DNA of 18,778 bases from positions 1-18,778 of the forward strand of contig JAZNUS010000060.1 of the NCBI GenBank assembly GCA_045592485.1, given 5' to 3'. Positions 1-8,523 of this stretch are shown here, piece after piece. The number at the start of each line of letters is the position of its first letter. The first letter of the stretch is position 1. The position numbers and the translations under genes are program-made. The notes under the pieces are model-generated. The model was not told the DNA's origin. It did not search any database and worked only from the letters and a program-made list of their open reading frames with translations. The stretch comes from RGIG1828 sp045592485. GTDB taxonomy: Bacteria; Bacillota; Clostridia; UMGS1810.

Positions 1-410
1 GTGTTTTTGCGGCAATGTAAGGCAAAAACGCAGCTAATGCTGACGCATTTGCGAGTATTTTAACGATGCAGTGGCGTAAAAACACGCACCCAAAACGGGT
101 TCGGATACTAACGCAACTGCTTAGCCTGACAGGAGCTATCCGAACCTGATTTTAAACGGAAGATTTTCGCTTGAACTTCGTTAAAATGCTCGCAAATTCG
201 TCAAGGATTCACTGTGCTTTTGCCTTGTTCAATCAAAAATCTTCACGCTTAAAATTCCCTGACCTTAAAGACAAGGATTTTTGAGTAGGTTTTGGTGCGG
301 AGGACGACGGAAGGCTGCCGCCTTTCGAGGACGACAAACCAAAAAATGCCCAAAATACTGTCTTTAAGGCAGGTTCGGATAACTTCTGTCAGGCTATAGG
401 GAACTGCATT
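1..410. repeat. Gene-free block of nested inverted repeats
   Basis: No plausible gene is seen here. The block is built from complementary arms. GTGTTTTTGCG (1-11) pairs with 75-85 (one mismatch). Arm 41-66 pairs with 178-203 (24 of 26). GGTTCGGATA (98-107) pairs perfectly with 137-146. Arm 149-176 pairs with about 227-256 (core 159-176/227-244, 16 of 18). CCTTAAAGAC (263-272) pairs perfectly with 360-369. The sequence at 111-148, read on the minus strand, recurs at 370-408 on the plus strand (shared core CAGGTTCGGATA, then CTGTCAGGCTA). GAGGACGAC is repeated directly at 300-308 and 327-335, either side of the short palindrome AAGGC-TGCC-GCCTT (311-323). Some pairings exclude each other, so alternative folds exist. 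It may be an interspersed, MITE-like or structured-RNA repeat; copy number cannot be judged from one window. Confidence 0.7.
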
Positions 411-441
411 TCTATAAAGTAAAAACTTTGATTATATTGCC

Positions 442-481
442 GTGCAAATTTTTTTGAAAAGCTTAGCTTTTCAAAATGCAC
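442..481. repeat. Long perfect hairpin upstream of the SLH gene promoter
   Basis: TTTTGAAAAGC (452-462) and GCTTTTCAAAA (466-476) form an 11-bp perfect stem with a 3-nt loop. GTGCA (442-446) and TGCAC (477-481) extend it after a 5-nt bulge. No U-run follows on either strand, so it is not a typical terminator. It lies about 60 nt upstream of the -35 box of the SLH gene. An operator, a terminator remnant of an unseen upstream gene, or part of the preceding repeat block are all possible. Confidence 0.6.
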
Positions 482-541
482 ATGGCTTAAGAAAAAATGA
501 AATTGCTTGAGGGCAGTAAACTGTCGCATAAGATATTTGTA

Positions 542-570
542 TTGAAAAAAACAATATATTGTGGTAAAAT
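542..570 (+). promoter_or_regulatory. Sigma-A promoter of the SLH-domain gene
   Basis: The -35 box TTGAAA (542-547) and -10 box TAAAAT (565-570) are separated by exactly 17 nt. Transcription would start near 577, about 40 nt before the chosen start codon, which leaves room for the ribosome-binding site at 601-607. Confidence 0.75.
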
Positions 571-618
571 AATACAAAAGCACAAATCATTATGCAAAAA
601 AGGAAGGTTGTTGGTACC

Positions 619-3591
619 ATGAAAAAATCTGAAAAAATAATAAGCTTGCTGATTATTGCACTTATGGCAGTGCAAATGCTGACAGTTTCAGTTTTTGCAC
701 AGTCGCTCGAAGCTTACTGGGGACCGGATTTCCCTGATGAAGACTATTGCTTTGGCACGGGTGAGGCGGTATTCTGGCAGAAATCAGACATAACCAATTT
801 TGAATTTAAACTTTTTAAAAACAATCAGGAGGTTTATTCAAAAAGGGTGGAGGAAGGTCTCTGGGAAGATGGAATCGATGGAGAGTGGTACAATGAGTAT
901 CTTTTCCTTCCTCAATTCAGCGAAAACGGAAGCGGTTCATACCATTTCACCGTTTCTTCCCTGACAAATGACAAGGGTTATATCGATGATGAGGAAATTA
1001 TTGAAACGGCTAAAAGCGGCACTTTCAGCTACACAAAACCATCTGACGCTGTTTCCATTCCCAAAATTGTTTCCAATAAAGACGGTATTGTTGACTGGGA
1101 AAAGACCGATGACAACACCGGCGGTTATATGTATGACCTTGAAATTGATTATGGCACAGAGGTCTATGATCCTGATTATGTGGAAACCTACTGCTTTGAC
1201 GAAGAAGAGTGGAGTGCATATGATGTTGCAAATCTGATGGATTTTCTGGAATATATGGACGAAAATTACGACGGCAGATTTCCAATTTCCAATGCCAAAG
1301 TAAAAATCCGTGTTCGTGCTATGCCCTACGACATCACCGAATATAACCCAAGCCCCTATACAGACTGGTACACCATAGACTGCGACTTCTCAGAAGGCGG
1401 CACAGATGAGGAAAAGCCTCTAGACAGAACCGTTGTATCGGAGTCTTATTACAAGGCTGCAAAGGTTTGCTATGACCTTGGGCTTATCAGTGACATTTAT
1501 GAAAGCTACAACAAAAATGTTACCAGAGGCGAGCTTGCCGAAATATTCACAAAAATGCTCGGTATGGAAGAAATTGCCGAAACCTTAAAAGACAGAGAGC
1601 GTTTCAGCGATGTTGAATCAGGAACCGTGCTTTGCGGATATGTTAATGCAATGTGCAACCAGGGCATTATGGCGGCTATGTCTGGTTCAACCTTTGAACC
1701 CGAAACGGAAGAAAAATATGAAAACATCTGCAAAATGATTGTTTCCGTGCTTGGATACGCTCCCTATGCACAAGAAAGGGGTGGCTATCCCCAGGGTTAT
1801 ATTTCAACTGCTGCCTCCACAGGAATGACAAAAGGCGTTATTGTGTCTGTGGGATCTTCCATAACAAAAGAGCAGATGGCACAGATTGTATATAATAGCC
1901 TGTCCATCGGCATAATGGAACAGACCGGTTGGGGCTCAAATGCAATCTACGAAGTGACAAAAGACACCTTGCTCTACAGATTGGGACTGTCAAAATTCAA
2001 TGGTGATGTTACCTTTGCAGAGGACAATAAGGCGGCGTTGTCCGGATTTATATATAATGACGACAATCTTGAAGGCGTAAAATATTCTGAAAATGAAGCG
2101 GTTATTGTCGACAATGATATAAAAGACTATGAAAAAACATCAATGGAATTGTACCTTAATGGTAAGGAAATACTATGCGGTTTTGAATACACCGGAGTGG
2201 TGATTATCGGAAATAACGGAGAAACCGAAACCACATCACGCATTATTCCCATTGAAATCTATTCCTACGGTGATGTCTACACTACATACCGAATCGGAAC
2301 CACAGGAGCCTATAAGCCCATTCCGGCAGGGGCAGTCTCCTGTCTTATAGGTGAAAATCATGGAAATCACAATATTACCGTTTATGCGGCAAATGATGAT
2401 GAATCAATTGTCACATCAAAAAGAATCACAATTTCTCACAACAATATGCATACCGCTACCTTTGTTGTGAATGGTCAGGTTTATGAGAAAAAGGAAATAG
2501 GCTGCGGCAAAAAGATTTCTGCTCCCAGCGTGAATCTCAGTGGTTACACACTGCGCAACTGGGAGAATATGCCTTCTGTTATGCCCGACAAAGACATCGT
2601 GATTTACGGCGTTGCAATACCCAATGTAACATACACAGGAACAGTTGTTTCCGGTGGAAACCCTGCTTATGCATCACTGTATGTCCGCTCCTCATATGTA
2701 AGCTACACCAACGGCTCAACAGGTGAGTTTTCATTTACCGTGCCTCAGGGTGAAACAAGTCTTAGAATCACTTTAAACGGTCTGTCAAAAACTCTTAATC
2801 TTAATGGGTCCGAGAGCCGGGTTGACCTTGGAACTATAGATTTCGACAAACTTTCCACAACTGTTGAAACCTCATGCAACACCGTTGTTTCAGCAGATTT
2901 TGAAGAAGCTGTGCTCACAGAGGAAGACATTGCATACAAGGCGATTGAAGGAAATGACCTTTTGGTTACAATGAAGATTGATGATATGTCCTACTATCCC
3001 AACTATGCCATAACATCGGTGCTTTCAGATAAATATCCCCAATATACAGCATGCAATCATTACAACATTACCCTGACCAAGGCAAAAAGCGGTACAGAAG
3101 CAGGCAGGGTTGAAATTAGTGAAACAGACGAAGTTGTGTCTGTAAAGTTTGCCCTTGCAGCACAAAACATGGGTAAATCTGCCTATGGGGTTCTCCGCGA
3201 GCATATGGGTCAGGTTGATATGCTTACAACCGTGCCTAATGAAAACGGAGAATATATTGAGGTTTCTGATGATATCATAACTGTATATGCAAAGAAATTC
3301 TCTGCCTATACCATCGTTGCACTGGATAACACCCGCTACAAGGCAACTCTTAGCTGGACACCTATTAATTTGCTGACTGTGAATGTAACGACAGTGAGAA
3401 ATCCTGTTGAGTCATCTGTTTTGTATGTGGTGTACTATGACAGCACAGGCAAGATTGCAGGCATAACATCTGAACCCGATTTTTCATCAACCAATAAATT
3501 TGAGGTACCTGACGGCGTCAGCTCAATAAGAGCGTTCATATGGGACGGTGTGACACCTTTGATGCAACAGGCTTCCACATCTTTGCAATAA
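619..3591 (+). CDS. Secreted S-layer-homology (SLH) domain multi-module surface protein
   Basis: About 990 aa. The start is placed at ATG 619, not the upstream in-frame ATG 592, because AGGAAGG (601-607) precedes 619 and the protein then opens with a standard signal peptide (KK, a hydrophobic run, likely cleavage after VFA, residue 27). The mature protein begins with an unassigned acidic, aromatic region. About residues 275-435 resemble a tandem SLH region (motifs VTRGELAEIFTKML, FSDV, ITKEQMAQIVYNSL), known for non-covalent binding to secondary wall polymers. Residues ~610-665 look like an InlB-type/Listeria-Bacteroides repeat (LRNWENMPSVMPDKDIVIYG). Residues ~670-740 resemble a carboxypeptidase-regulatory-like beta-sandwich. 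The C-terminus ends in a small beta module with FIWDGVTPL. No catalytic site was recognised, so a structural or adhesive surface role is inferred. It has its own promoter; no clear terminator follows. Confidence 0.85.
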   Translation: MKKSEKIISLLIIALMAVQMLTVSVFAQSLEAYWGPDFPDEDYCFGTGEAVFWQKSDITNFEFKLFKNNQEVYSKRVEEGLWEDGIDGEWYNEYLFLPQFSENGSGSYHFTVSSLTNDKGYIDDEEIIETAKSGTFSYTKPSDAVSIPKIVSNKDGIVDWEKTDDNTGGYMYDLEIDYGTEVYDPDYVETYCFDEEEWSAYDVANLMDFLEYMDENYDGRFPISNAKVKIRVRAMPYDITEYNPSPYTDWYTIDCDFSEGGTDEEKPLDRTVVSESYYKAAKVCYDLGLISDIYESYNKNVTRGELAEIFTKMLGMEEIAETLKDRERFSDVESGTVLCGYVNAMCNQGIMAAMSGSTFEPETEEKYENICKMIVSVLGYAPYAQERGGYPQGYISTAASTGMTKGVIVSVGSSITKEQMAQIVYNSLSIGIMEQTGWGSNAIYEVTKDTLLYRLGLSKFNGDVTFAEDNKAALSGFIYNDDNLEGVKYSENEAVIVDNDIKDYEKTSMELYLNGKEILCGFEYTGVVIIGNNGETETTSRIIPIEIYSYGDVYTTYRIGTTGAYKPIPAGAVSCLIGENHGNHNITVYAANDDESIVTSKRITISHNNMHTATFVVNGQVYEKKEIGCGKKISAPSVNLSGYTLRNWENMPSVMPDKDIVIYGVAIPNVTYTGTVVSGGNPAYASLYVRSSYVSYTNGSTGEFSFTVPQGETSLRITLNGLSKTLNLNGSESRVDLGTIDFDKLSTTVETSCNTVVSADFEEAVLTEEDIAYKAIEGNDLLVTMKIDDMSYYPNYAITSVLSDKYPQYTACNHYNITLTKAKSGTEAGRVEISETDEVVSVKFALAAQNMGKSAYGVLREHMGQVDMLTTVPNENGEYIEVSDDIITVYAKKFSAYTIVALDNTRYKATLSWTPINLLTVNVTTVRNPVESSVLYVVYYDSTGKIAGITSEPDFSSTNKFEVPDGVSSIRAFIWDGVTPLMQQASTSLQ

Positions 3592-3652
3592 GGTGTTGCT
3601 ATTTTGAAAATAAATGTAATTGATAACCAACAGATTTAAATTTTTAATCAGA

Positions 3653-3670
3653 TATAATTGCTTTCGGGAG
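3653..3670 (+). promoter_or_regulatory. -10-like box and ribosome-binding site of the VanW gene
   Basis: A perfect TATAAT (3653-3658) lies just upstream of CGGGAG (3665-3670), which is 8 nt from ATG 3679. No -35 box sits at 16-18 nt; the nearest good one, TTGATA (3620-3625), is 27 nt away. If the TATAAT were used, the RNA would start at about the ribosome-binding site. Read-through from the SLH gene is equally likely. The site mainly supports ATG 3679 over the in-frame TTG at 3658. Confidence 0.4.
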
Positions 3671-3678
3671 ATGAAACA

Positions 3679-4497
3679 ATGGGAAGAAAATTGTTTTGCG
3701 AGCTTTCGCCGCTCACATATCACTTGTCGGTGCAAAAAAATATTTTAATCAGAAATATCAAGAATTTTTTGGGGAATTTAAAGTTTGCACAGGAAAAATC
3801 TTCAGAAAAGCTTCCCTTTATTGTTAAGGAACACAGTTCAGTAATAAGAAGGGTGCTTGGAAATGTTGATATGACTTTGCAGGACAACAAGGCAAAAAAT
3901 CTTGCTCTTGCCGCTCCGAAAATCAATGGTGTACTGATATATCCCGGGGAAGTTTTTTCTTTGTGGAAGCTTGTGGGGAAATGCAAAGCCTCATTGGGCT
4001 ACAAGGAAGGGATTACCATTTCCAATTCAAAGGTATCATCGGGGATAGGCGGCGGAATGTGTCAGCTGAGTAACCTGATTCACTGGATGGTTCTTCATTC
4101 ACCCCTTGAAATTACCGAACATCACCATCACGACGGATTTGATCTTTTTCCCGATTGCAATCGAAAGGTTCCATTTGGAACAGGCACATCAATAACATAT
4201 AATTATCTGGACTACCGTGTGAGGAACACAACCGATAATGTATATCAGATTTGTGTTTATGTTACAGACACCCATTTGCGGGGAGAATTACGCTGTGATG
4301 CTGCTCCTGAATTCGAATATGAAATCAGGACCGAAAATGAATGCTTTGTCAGAGAAAGTGACGGAGTGTACAGAAAAGGTAATGTATATCGTAAATGCAT
4401 CAGCAAAAGCACAGGTGAGCTGATTAGCGAGGAGTGTATTCGTCGCAATCATGCCAGAGTAATGTATGACTATAATCTGACAGCTGCCGACAAATAA
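3679..4497 (+). CDS. VanW family protein
   Basis: 272 aa with no signal peptide. It matches the VanW family, named after an accessory gene of vanB-type vancomycin-resistance clusters, whose biochemical role is unknown. Visible family features are the basic N-terminus with LFCELSPLTYHLSV, the central NLALAAPKINGVLIYPGEVFS and the hallmark GIGGGMCQLSNLIHWMVLHSP (Cys within GGGMCQ), followed by a His-rich EHHHHDGFD and a TSITYNYLDYRV beta segment. The length fits free-standing VanW proteins. No vanH/A/X/Y/R/S homologue is next to it, so its presence is not evidence of glycopeptide resistance; stand-alone copies are common in Clostridia. Start chosen at ATG 3679 because of CGGGAG upstream. It lies 87 nt after the SLH gene on the same strand, so co-transcription or a shared envelope role is possible but unproven. 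Confidence 0.88.
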   Translation: MGRKLFCELSPLTYHLSVQKNILIRNIKNFLGNLKFAQEKSSEKLPFIVKEHSSVIRRVLGNVDMTLQDNKAKNLALAAPKINGVLIYPGEVFSLWKLVGKCKASLGYKEGITISNSKVSSGIGGGMCQLSNLIHWMVLHSPLEITEHHHHDGFDLFPDCNRKVPFGTGTSITYNYLDYRVRNTTDNVYQICVYVTDTHLRGELRCDAAPEFEYEIRTENECFVRESDGVYRKGNVYRKCISKSTGELISEECIRRNHARVMYDYNLTAADK

Positions 4498-4512
4498 CAA
4501 AAAAGTTTTTTC

Positions 4513-4541
4513 TTGATTTTATATCAATAATGATATATAAT
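4513..4541 (+). promoter_or_regulatory. Sigma-A promoter of the phosphoglucomutase gene
   Basis: TTGATT (4513-4518), a 17-nt spacer and a perfect TATAAT (4536-4541). The start would be near 4548, giving a leader of about 27 nt that carries AAAGGAAG just before ATG 4575. Confidence 0.75.
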
Positions 4542-4574
4542 TAATATATATTAAAATGAAAGGAAGTTCGATTA

Positions 4575-6302
4575 ATGGATTACCTGAAGAATTATCAAAG
4601 ATGGATAGACTCATCTGAAGTTGACGAAGCAACAAAAGCCGAGCTTAAAGCTCTCGTAGGAAACGATAAAGAAATAGAAGACAGATTCTATAAAGATCTC
4701 GAATTTGGAACGGCAGGTCTCAGAGGAATAATCGGAGCAGGAAGCAACCGTATGAACATCTACACGGTGAGACGCGCAACCCAGGGACTTTGTGAGGACA
4801 TTAAAAATTCGGGCGAAGAAGCAATAAAGGGCGGTGTTGCAATTGCCTATGACAGCCGCCATATGTCAAAAGAATTTGCATTGGAAAGTGCTCTTGTTCT
4901 TGCCGGCAACGGTATAAAAGCCTATCTTTTCGACGAGCTCCGTCCGACTCCTGAGCTTTCCTTTGCTGTCAGACATCTGGGCTGCTCAAGAGGAATTGTA
5001 ATAACTGCCAGCCACAACCCCAAAGAATATAACGGCTACAAGGCATATGGCGAGGACGGTGGACAGCTTCCGCCCAAATCCTCGGACTATGTTATTTCCA
5101 TTATGGACAAAATAGACATCTTTGACGGTGTCCATGTTCTGGACGAGGCGTCCGCAAAAGAAAAAGGACTTCTCGAAATCATTGGCGAAGAGGTTGACTG
5201 CGCTTATCTTGAAAATGTTAAAAAGCAGTCGGTAAACAGTGACGCCATCAAAAAGCTTGGCAATGATTTCAGTGTCATTTATTCGCCCTTCCACGGAACA
5301 GGCAACAAGCCCGTGAGAAAAATCCTTGACATGATTGGAGTAAAAAACCTTCGTGTTGTCAAAGAACAGGAACTTCCCGATCCCGATTTTTCAACTGTAA
5401 AATCGCCAAATCCCGAAGAAAAAGCCGGTTTTTCCTTTGCAATTGAAATGGCAAAAAAAGAAAAAGCCGATCTTATTTTTGCAACCGACCCCGATGCCGA
5501 CAGAATAGGGGTTATAGTAACCGACTCCAAGGGCGAATTTATTCCTCTGACCGGAAATCAGGTTGGTGTTTTGCTTTCGGAATTTATTCTCCGAACAAAG
5601 AAAGAAAACGGAACTCTTAAAGACAACGGAGCTCTCATTAAAACTATTGTGACAACATCTATGATTTATCCCATAGCAAAGGATTATAATGTCCATGTTC
5701 ACGATGTTCTCACAGGCTTCAAATACATTGCCGAGCTCATTAAAGACTTTGAAGAAAATGATTTTTACAACGAATTTATTCTTGGCTTTGAAGAAAGCTA
5801 TGGCTATCTTTCGGGAACCTATGCCCGTGACAAGGATGCAGTTGTTGCCGCAATGCTCATTGCCGAAATGGCAGCGGACTACAAGCTTAAGGGAATGACT
5901 CTTTATGATGCAATGATTGCACTCTACGAAAAATACGGCTACTATCTTGAAGGTGTCAAACAGCTTACCTTCCCCGGTATTGACGGCTCTGAAAAAATCA
6001 AATTAATAATGGAAATGTTCCGTGCAAATCCGCCCAGTGAGCTTGCAGGTATGAAGGTTACAAGAATGTGGGATATAAAGAGCGGTGTGATAAAGAGCTT
6101 TGTCGGTGATGAAGACATAAAGCTCACACTTCCATCCTCCGATGTTTTCCGCTATGACCTTGAAAACGACTCATGGTTTGCGGTGCGTCCCTCTGGAACG
6201 GAGCCTAAAATCAAGTTCTATTTTGGTGTTTGTGATAATTCTTATTCAAAAGCACAGGCAAAATTGGACGAATGTATAGCAGAAATATCCAAAATTTTGT
6301 AA
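4575..6302 (+). CDS. pgcA: Alpha-phosphoglucomutase (phospho-sugar mutase)
   Basis: 575 aa, full length for the B. subtilis PgcA-type subgroup (about 580 aa) of the alpha-D-phosphohexomutase superfamily. It is expected to interconvert glucose 1-phosphate and glucose 6-phosphate in the cytoplasm, linking glycolysis to UDP-glucose, glycogen and wall-polymer synthesis. The four hallmark loops are intact: phosphoserine loop TASHNP at 144-149 (Ser146), Mg-binding DPDADR at 305-310, sugar-specificity loop GFEESYGY at 404-411, and phosphate-binding RPSGTEPK at 538-545. The N-terminal GTAGLRG (45-51) and NRMNIYTVRR also fit this subgroup. ATG 4575 has AAAGGAAG about 9 nt upstream. It appears monocistronic: a good promoter precedes it and the next gene has its own. 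Some family members act on phosphomannose or phosphopentose, so exact specificity is inferred. Confidence 0.95.
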   Translation: MDYLKNYQRWIDSSEVDEATKAELKALVGNDKEIEDRFYKDLEFGTAGLRGIIGAGSNRMNIYTVRRATQGLCEDIKNSGEEAIKGGVAIAYDSRHMSKEFALESALVLAGNGIKAYLFDELRPTPELSFAVRHLGCSRGIVITASHNPKEYNGYKAYGEDGGQLPPKSSDYVISIMDKIDIFDGVHVLDEASAKEKGLLEIIGEEVDCAYLENVKKQSVNSDAIKKLGNDFSVIYSPFHGTGNKPVRKILDMIGVKNLRVVKEQELPDPDFSTVKSPNPEEKAGFSFAIEMAKKEKADLIFATDPDADRIGVIVTDSKGEFIPLTGNQVGVLLSEFILRTKKENGTLKDNGALIKTIVTTSMIYPIAKDYNVHVHDVLTGFKYIAELIKDFEENDFYNEFILGFEESYGYLSGTYARDKDAVVAAMLIAEMAADYKLKGMTLYDAMIALYEKYGYYLEGVKQLTFPGIDGSEKIKLIMEMFRANPPSELAGMKVTRMWDIKSGVIKSFVGDEDIKLTLPSSDVFRYDLENDSWFAVRPSGTEPKIKFYFGVCDNSYSKAQAKLDECIAEISKIL

Positions 6303-6327
6303 TATCTAAAAAACTTTCAAAAAACCC

Positions 6328-6356
6328 TTGCATTTTGACAAAATTTGTGATACAAT
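6328..6356 (+). promoter_or_regulatory. Promoter of rpmE
   Basis: TTGCAT (6328-6333), a 17-nt spacer and TACAAT (6351-6356), with TG at 6348-6349 forming an extended -10. The closer TTGACA at 6335-6340 is only 10 nt from the -10 and cannot be its partner. The leader to ATG 6411 would be about 48 nt. Confidence 0.7.
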
Positions 6357-6410
6357 ACTTTAGGTTTAATACGAAAAGTAATTTTATCCGTTGAAAGAGG
6401 TGAACATACG

Positions 6411-6614
6411 ATGAAAGAAGCAATTCATCCTGATTACAAGCCCACAACAATCAAGTGTGCATGTGGTGCTGTTATTGAAACAGGTTCTACAAAAGAGAAC
6501 ATTACAGTTGAAATATGTTCAAACTGCCATCCCTTCTACACAGGCAAACAGAAGCTTGTTGACACAGGCGGTAGAGTAGAAAAGTTCAGAAAGAGATTTG
6601 GCATGGACAAATAA
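6411..6614 (+). CDS. rpmE: 50S ribosomal protein L31, zinc-binding form
   Basis: 67 aa. It opens MKEAIHPDYKPTTIKCACG, as expected of bL31. It keeps the four zinc-binding cysteines of the C+ form at Cys16, Cys18, Cys36 and Cys39 (CACG and CSNCHPFYTG), so it is the RpmE type and not the cysteine-less paralogue induced under zinc limitation. It sits at the central protuberance of the 50S subunit. The C-terminus (GGRVEKFRKRFG) is basic and typical. AGAGGTG lies about 8 nt upstream of ATG 6411. It has its own promoter and is followed directly by a strong terminator, so it is largely a single-gene unit. Confidence 0.97.
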   Translation: MKEAIHPDYKPTTIKCACGAVIETGSTKENITVEICSNCHPFYTGKQKLVDTGGRVEKFRKRFGMDK

Positions 6615-6624
6615 TGTCACTTTT

Positions 6625-6651
6625 AAACCCCTTCCGTCGAAGGGGTTTTTT
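6625..6651 (+). terminator. Rho-independent terminator after rpmE
   Basis: Perfect 10-bp stem AAACCCCTTC (6625-6634) / GAAGGGGTTT (6639-6648) with loop CGTC, followed by a T run to 6651. It lies 10 nt after the rpmE stop codon. Only 36 nt separate it from typA. Confidence 0.92.
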
Positions 6652-6687
6652 GAATGTATAGAATGAATCGGAACAGAGGTAATATTT

Positions 6688-8505
6688 ATGTCAATAAGAG
6701 AAAATTTGAGAAACATAGCAATCATTGCCCATGTTGACCACGGCAAAACAACCCTGGTTGACGGACTTTTAAAACAGAGTGGCATTTTCAGGGAAAATCA
6801 GCAGGTTGATGAAAGGGTAATGGACAACAATGACCTTGAAAAAGAAAGAGGAATAACCATTCTTTCAAAAAATACTTCCCTTGAATATAACGGTGTCCGC
6901 ATCAACATTATCGACACACCGGGACACGCAGATTTCGGCGGCGAGGTTGAGCGTGTACTCAAAATGGTAGATGGTGTACTTGTTTTGGTGGACAGCTTTG
7001 AAGGCTGTATGCCCCAAACCCGTTTTGTACTGAAAAAAGCCCTTTCTCTTAACCTTAAGCCCATTATTGTTGTCAACAAAATTGACCGACCCAATGCCCG
7101 TCCCTATGATGTTGTGGACGAGGTTCTTGAGCTTTTCCTTGAGCTTGAAGCCACAGATGAACAGTTTAATTCTCCTGTTGTATATGCTTCGGGCAGAGAC
7201 GGCTATGCCACTCTTAACCCCGAAAAGCCCGGCGACGACCTCAAACCCCTTCTCGATATGATAATAAATCATGTTCCTGCACCGGAGGGCGATGCCGATT
7301 CCCCACTTCAGCTCCTTATTTCAAACATAGACTACGATGACTATGTGGGTGCAATGGCTGTGGGCAGAGTTGAAAGAGGCACAGCCAAGGTTGGACAAAC
7401 TGCCGTTATCTGCAAAAAAGACGGCACAACCTCTCAGATCAGACTCACAAAAATGTTTATGTATGATGGTCTTCGCCGTGCCGATGCCGAAACTGCAACC
7501 GTTGGTGACATCGTTCTTGTGGCGGGTGTTGCCGATGTAAAAATAGGGGAGACAATCTGCGATCCCGAATGTCCGGAAGCACTTCCTTTTGTTGACATAG
7601 ACGAACCCACAATTTCCATGAATTTCAGTGTTAACAACAGCCCCTTTGCAGGACGCGAGGGCGAATTTGTAACAAGCCGTCACCTTCGTGACCGACTTTT
7701 TAAGGAAATGGCTACAAATGTCAGTCTTAAGGTTGAAGAAACCGATTCTGCCGAAACCTTCAAGGTTTCGGGAAGGGGAGAGCTTCACCTTTCAATTCTC
7801 ATTGAAACAATGAGAAGACAGGGCTTCGAATTTCAGGTGTCCAAGCCTCAGGTTATCAACAAGGTGATAGACGGTGTTGTTATGGAGCCTATGGAGCTTC
7901 TTGTTATTGATGTTCCCGATGAATATACCGGTGCTGTTATTCAGACTCTCAGTGAGAGAAAAGCTCAGATGCTCAATATGAATGCAGGAAATTCAGGCTT
8001 CACAAGAGTTGAATTTAACATTCCCTCCCGAAGTCTTATTGGCTACCGTTCACAGCTTTTAACCGATACCAGAGGTAATGGTATTATGAACTCAATCCTA
8101 AACGGCTATGAAGAGTTTAAAGGTGAGATACCTGTTCGTCAGCGGGGTTCTCTTGTTGCTTTTGAAGATGGCGAAACCGTAACCTATGGACTTTTTAATG
8201 CTCAGGAAAGAGGAAACCTCTTCATCGGTCCCGGCGAAAAGGTGTACATGGGCATGGTTGTTGGTGAAAACAACCGCGGCGGCGATATTGATGTTAATGT
8301 ATGCAAAAAGAAACATGTAACCAATATGCGTGCCTCAGGCTCCGACGAAGCACTTCGTCTTGTTCCGCCGGTTATTATGTCTCTGGAAAATTGCATAGAG
8401 TTTCTTGCAGATGATGAGCTTCTCGAGGTTACTCCCACAAGTCTCAGAATCAGAAAGCAAATTCTTGACAAAACTCTCAGAGCAAAAGCAAATTCAAGAA
8501 AATGA
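6688..8505 (+). CDS. typA: Translational GTPase TypA/BipA
   Basis: 605 aa, full length for the family (about 605-615 aa). It is a ribosome-associated GTPase related to EF-G and LepA that assists 50S assembly and growth under stress or cold. The G domain is intact: G1 AHVDHGKT (14-21), switch I RGITI (54-58), G3 DTPGH (76-80) and G4 NKID (130-133). Domain II follows (about 200-300), then the EF-G-like domain III/V region and the BipA-specific C-terminal part (EYTGAVIQTLSERKAQM, SRSLIGYRSQLLTDTRG, NMRASGSDEALRL). GAGGT lies 8-12 nt upstream of ATG 6688. No convincing promoter is visible in the 36 nt after the rpmE terminator, so expression may depend partly on read-through from rpmE. It is the first gene of a run with ung and two hydrolases, with gaps of 18, 18 and 4 nt. 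Confidence 0.97.
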   Translation: MSIRENLRNIAIIAHVDHGKTTLVDGLLKQSGIFRENQQVDERVMDNNDLEKERGITILSKNTSLEYNGVRINIIDTPGHADFGGEVERVLKMVDGVLVLVDSFEGCMPQTRFVLKKALSLNLKPIIVVNKIDRPNARPYDVVDEVLELFLELEATDEQFNSPVVYASGRDGYATLNPEKPGDDLKPLLDMIINHVPAPEGDADSPLQLLISNIDYDDYVGAMAVGRVERGTAKVGQTAVICKKDGTTSQIRLTKMFMYDGLRRADAETATVGDIVLVAGVADVKIGETICDPECPEALPFVDIDEPTISMNFSVNNSPFAGREGEFVTSRHLRDRLFKEMATNVSLKVEETDSAETFKVSGRGELHLSILIETMRRQGFEFQVSKPQVINKVIDGVVMEPMELLVIDVPDEYTGAVIQTLSERKAQMLNMNAGNSGFTRVEFNIPSRSLIGYRSQLLTDTRGNGIMNSILNGYEEFKGEIPVRQRGSLVAFEDGETVTYGLFNAQERGNLFIGPGEKVYMGMVVGENNRGGDIDVNVCKKKHVTNMRASGSDEALRLVPPVIMSLENCIEFLADDELLEVTPTSLRIRKQILDKTLRAKANSRK

Positions 8506-8523
8506 TTTTGTGGAGTGTATGTT

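Noticed and set aside
497..622. A 41-codon open frame ending at the SLH start codon (ATGA overlap).
   Set aside because: No ribosome-binding site, and the well-formed promoter at 542-570 lies inside it, so most transcripts would not contain its start.
3679..4497. VanW gene as part of a vancomycin-resistance cluster.
   Set aside because: No ligase, dehydrogenase, dipeptidase or two-component genes are adjacent, and stand-alone VanW proteins are common in Clostridia.
6335..6340. TTGACA as the -35 of rpmE.
   Set aside because: Only 10 nt from the -10 box; TTGCAT at 6328 has the right 17-nt spacing.
7321..7788. A 155-codon frame antisense to typA.
   Set aside because: Complete shadow of a conserved GTPase gene; no start signals of its own.
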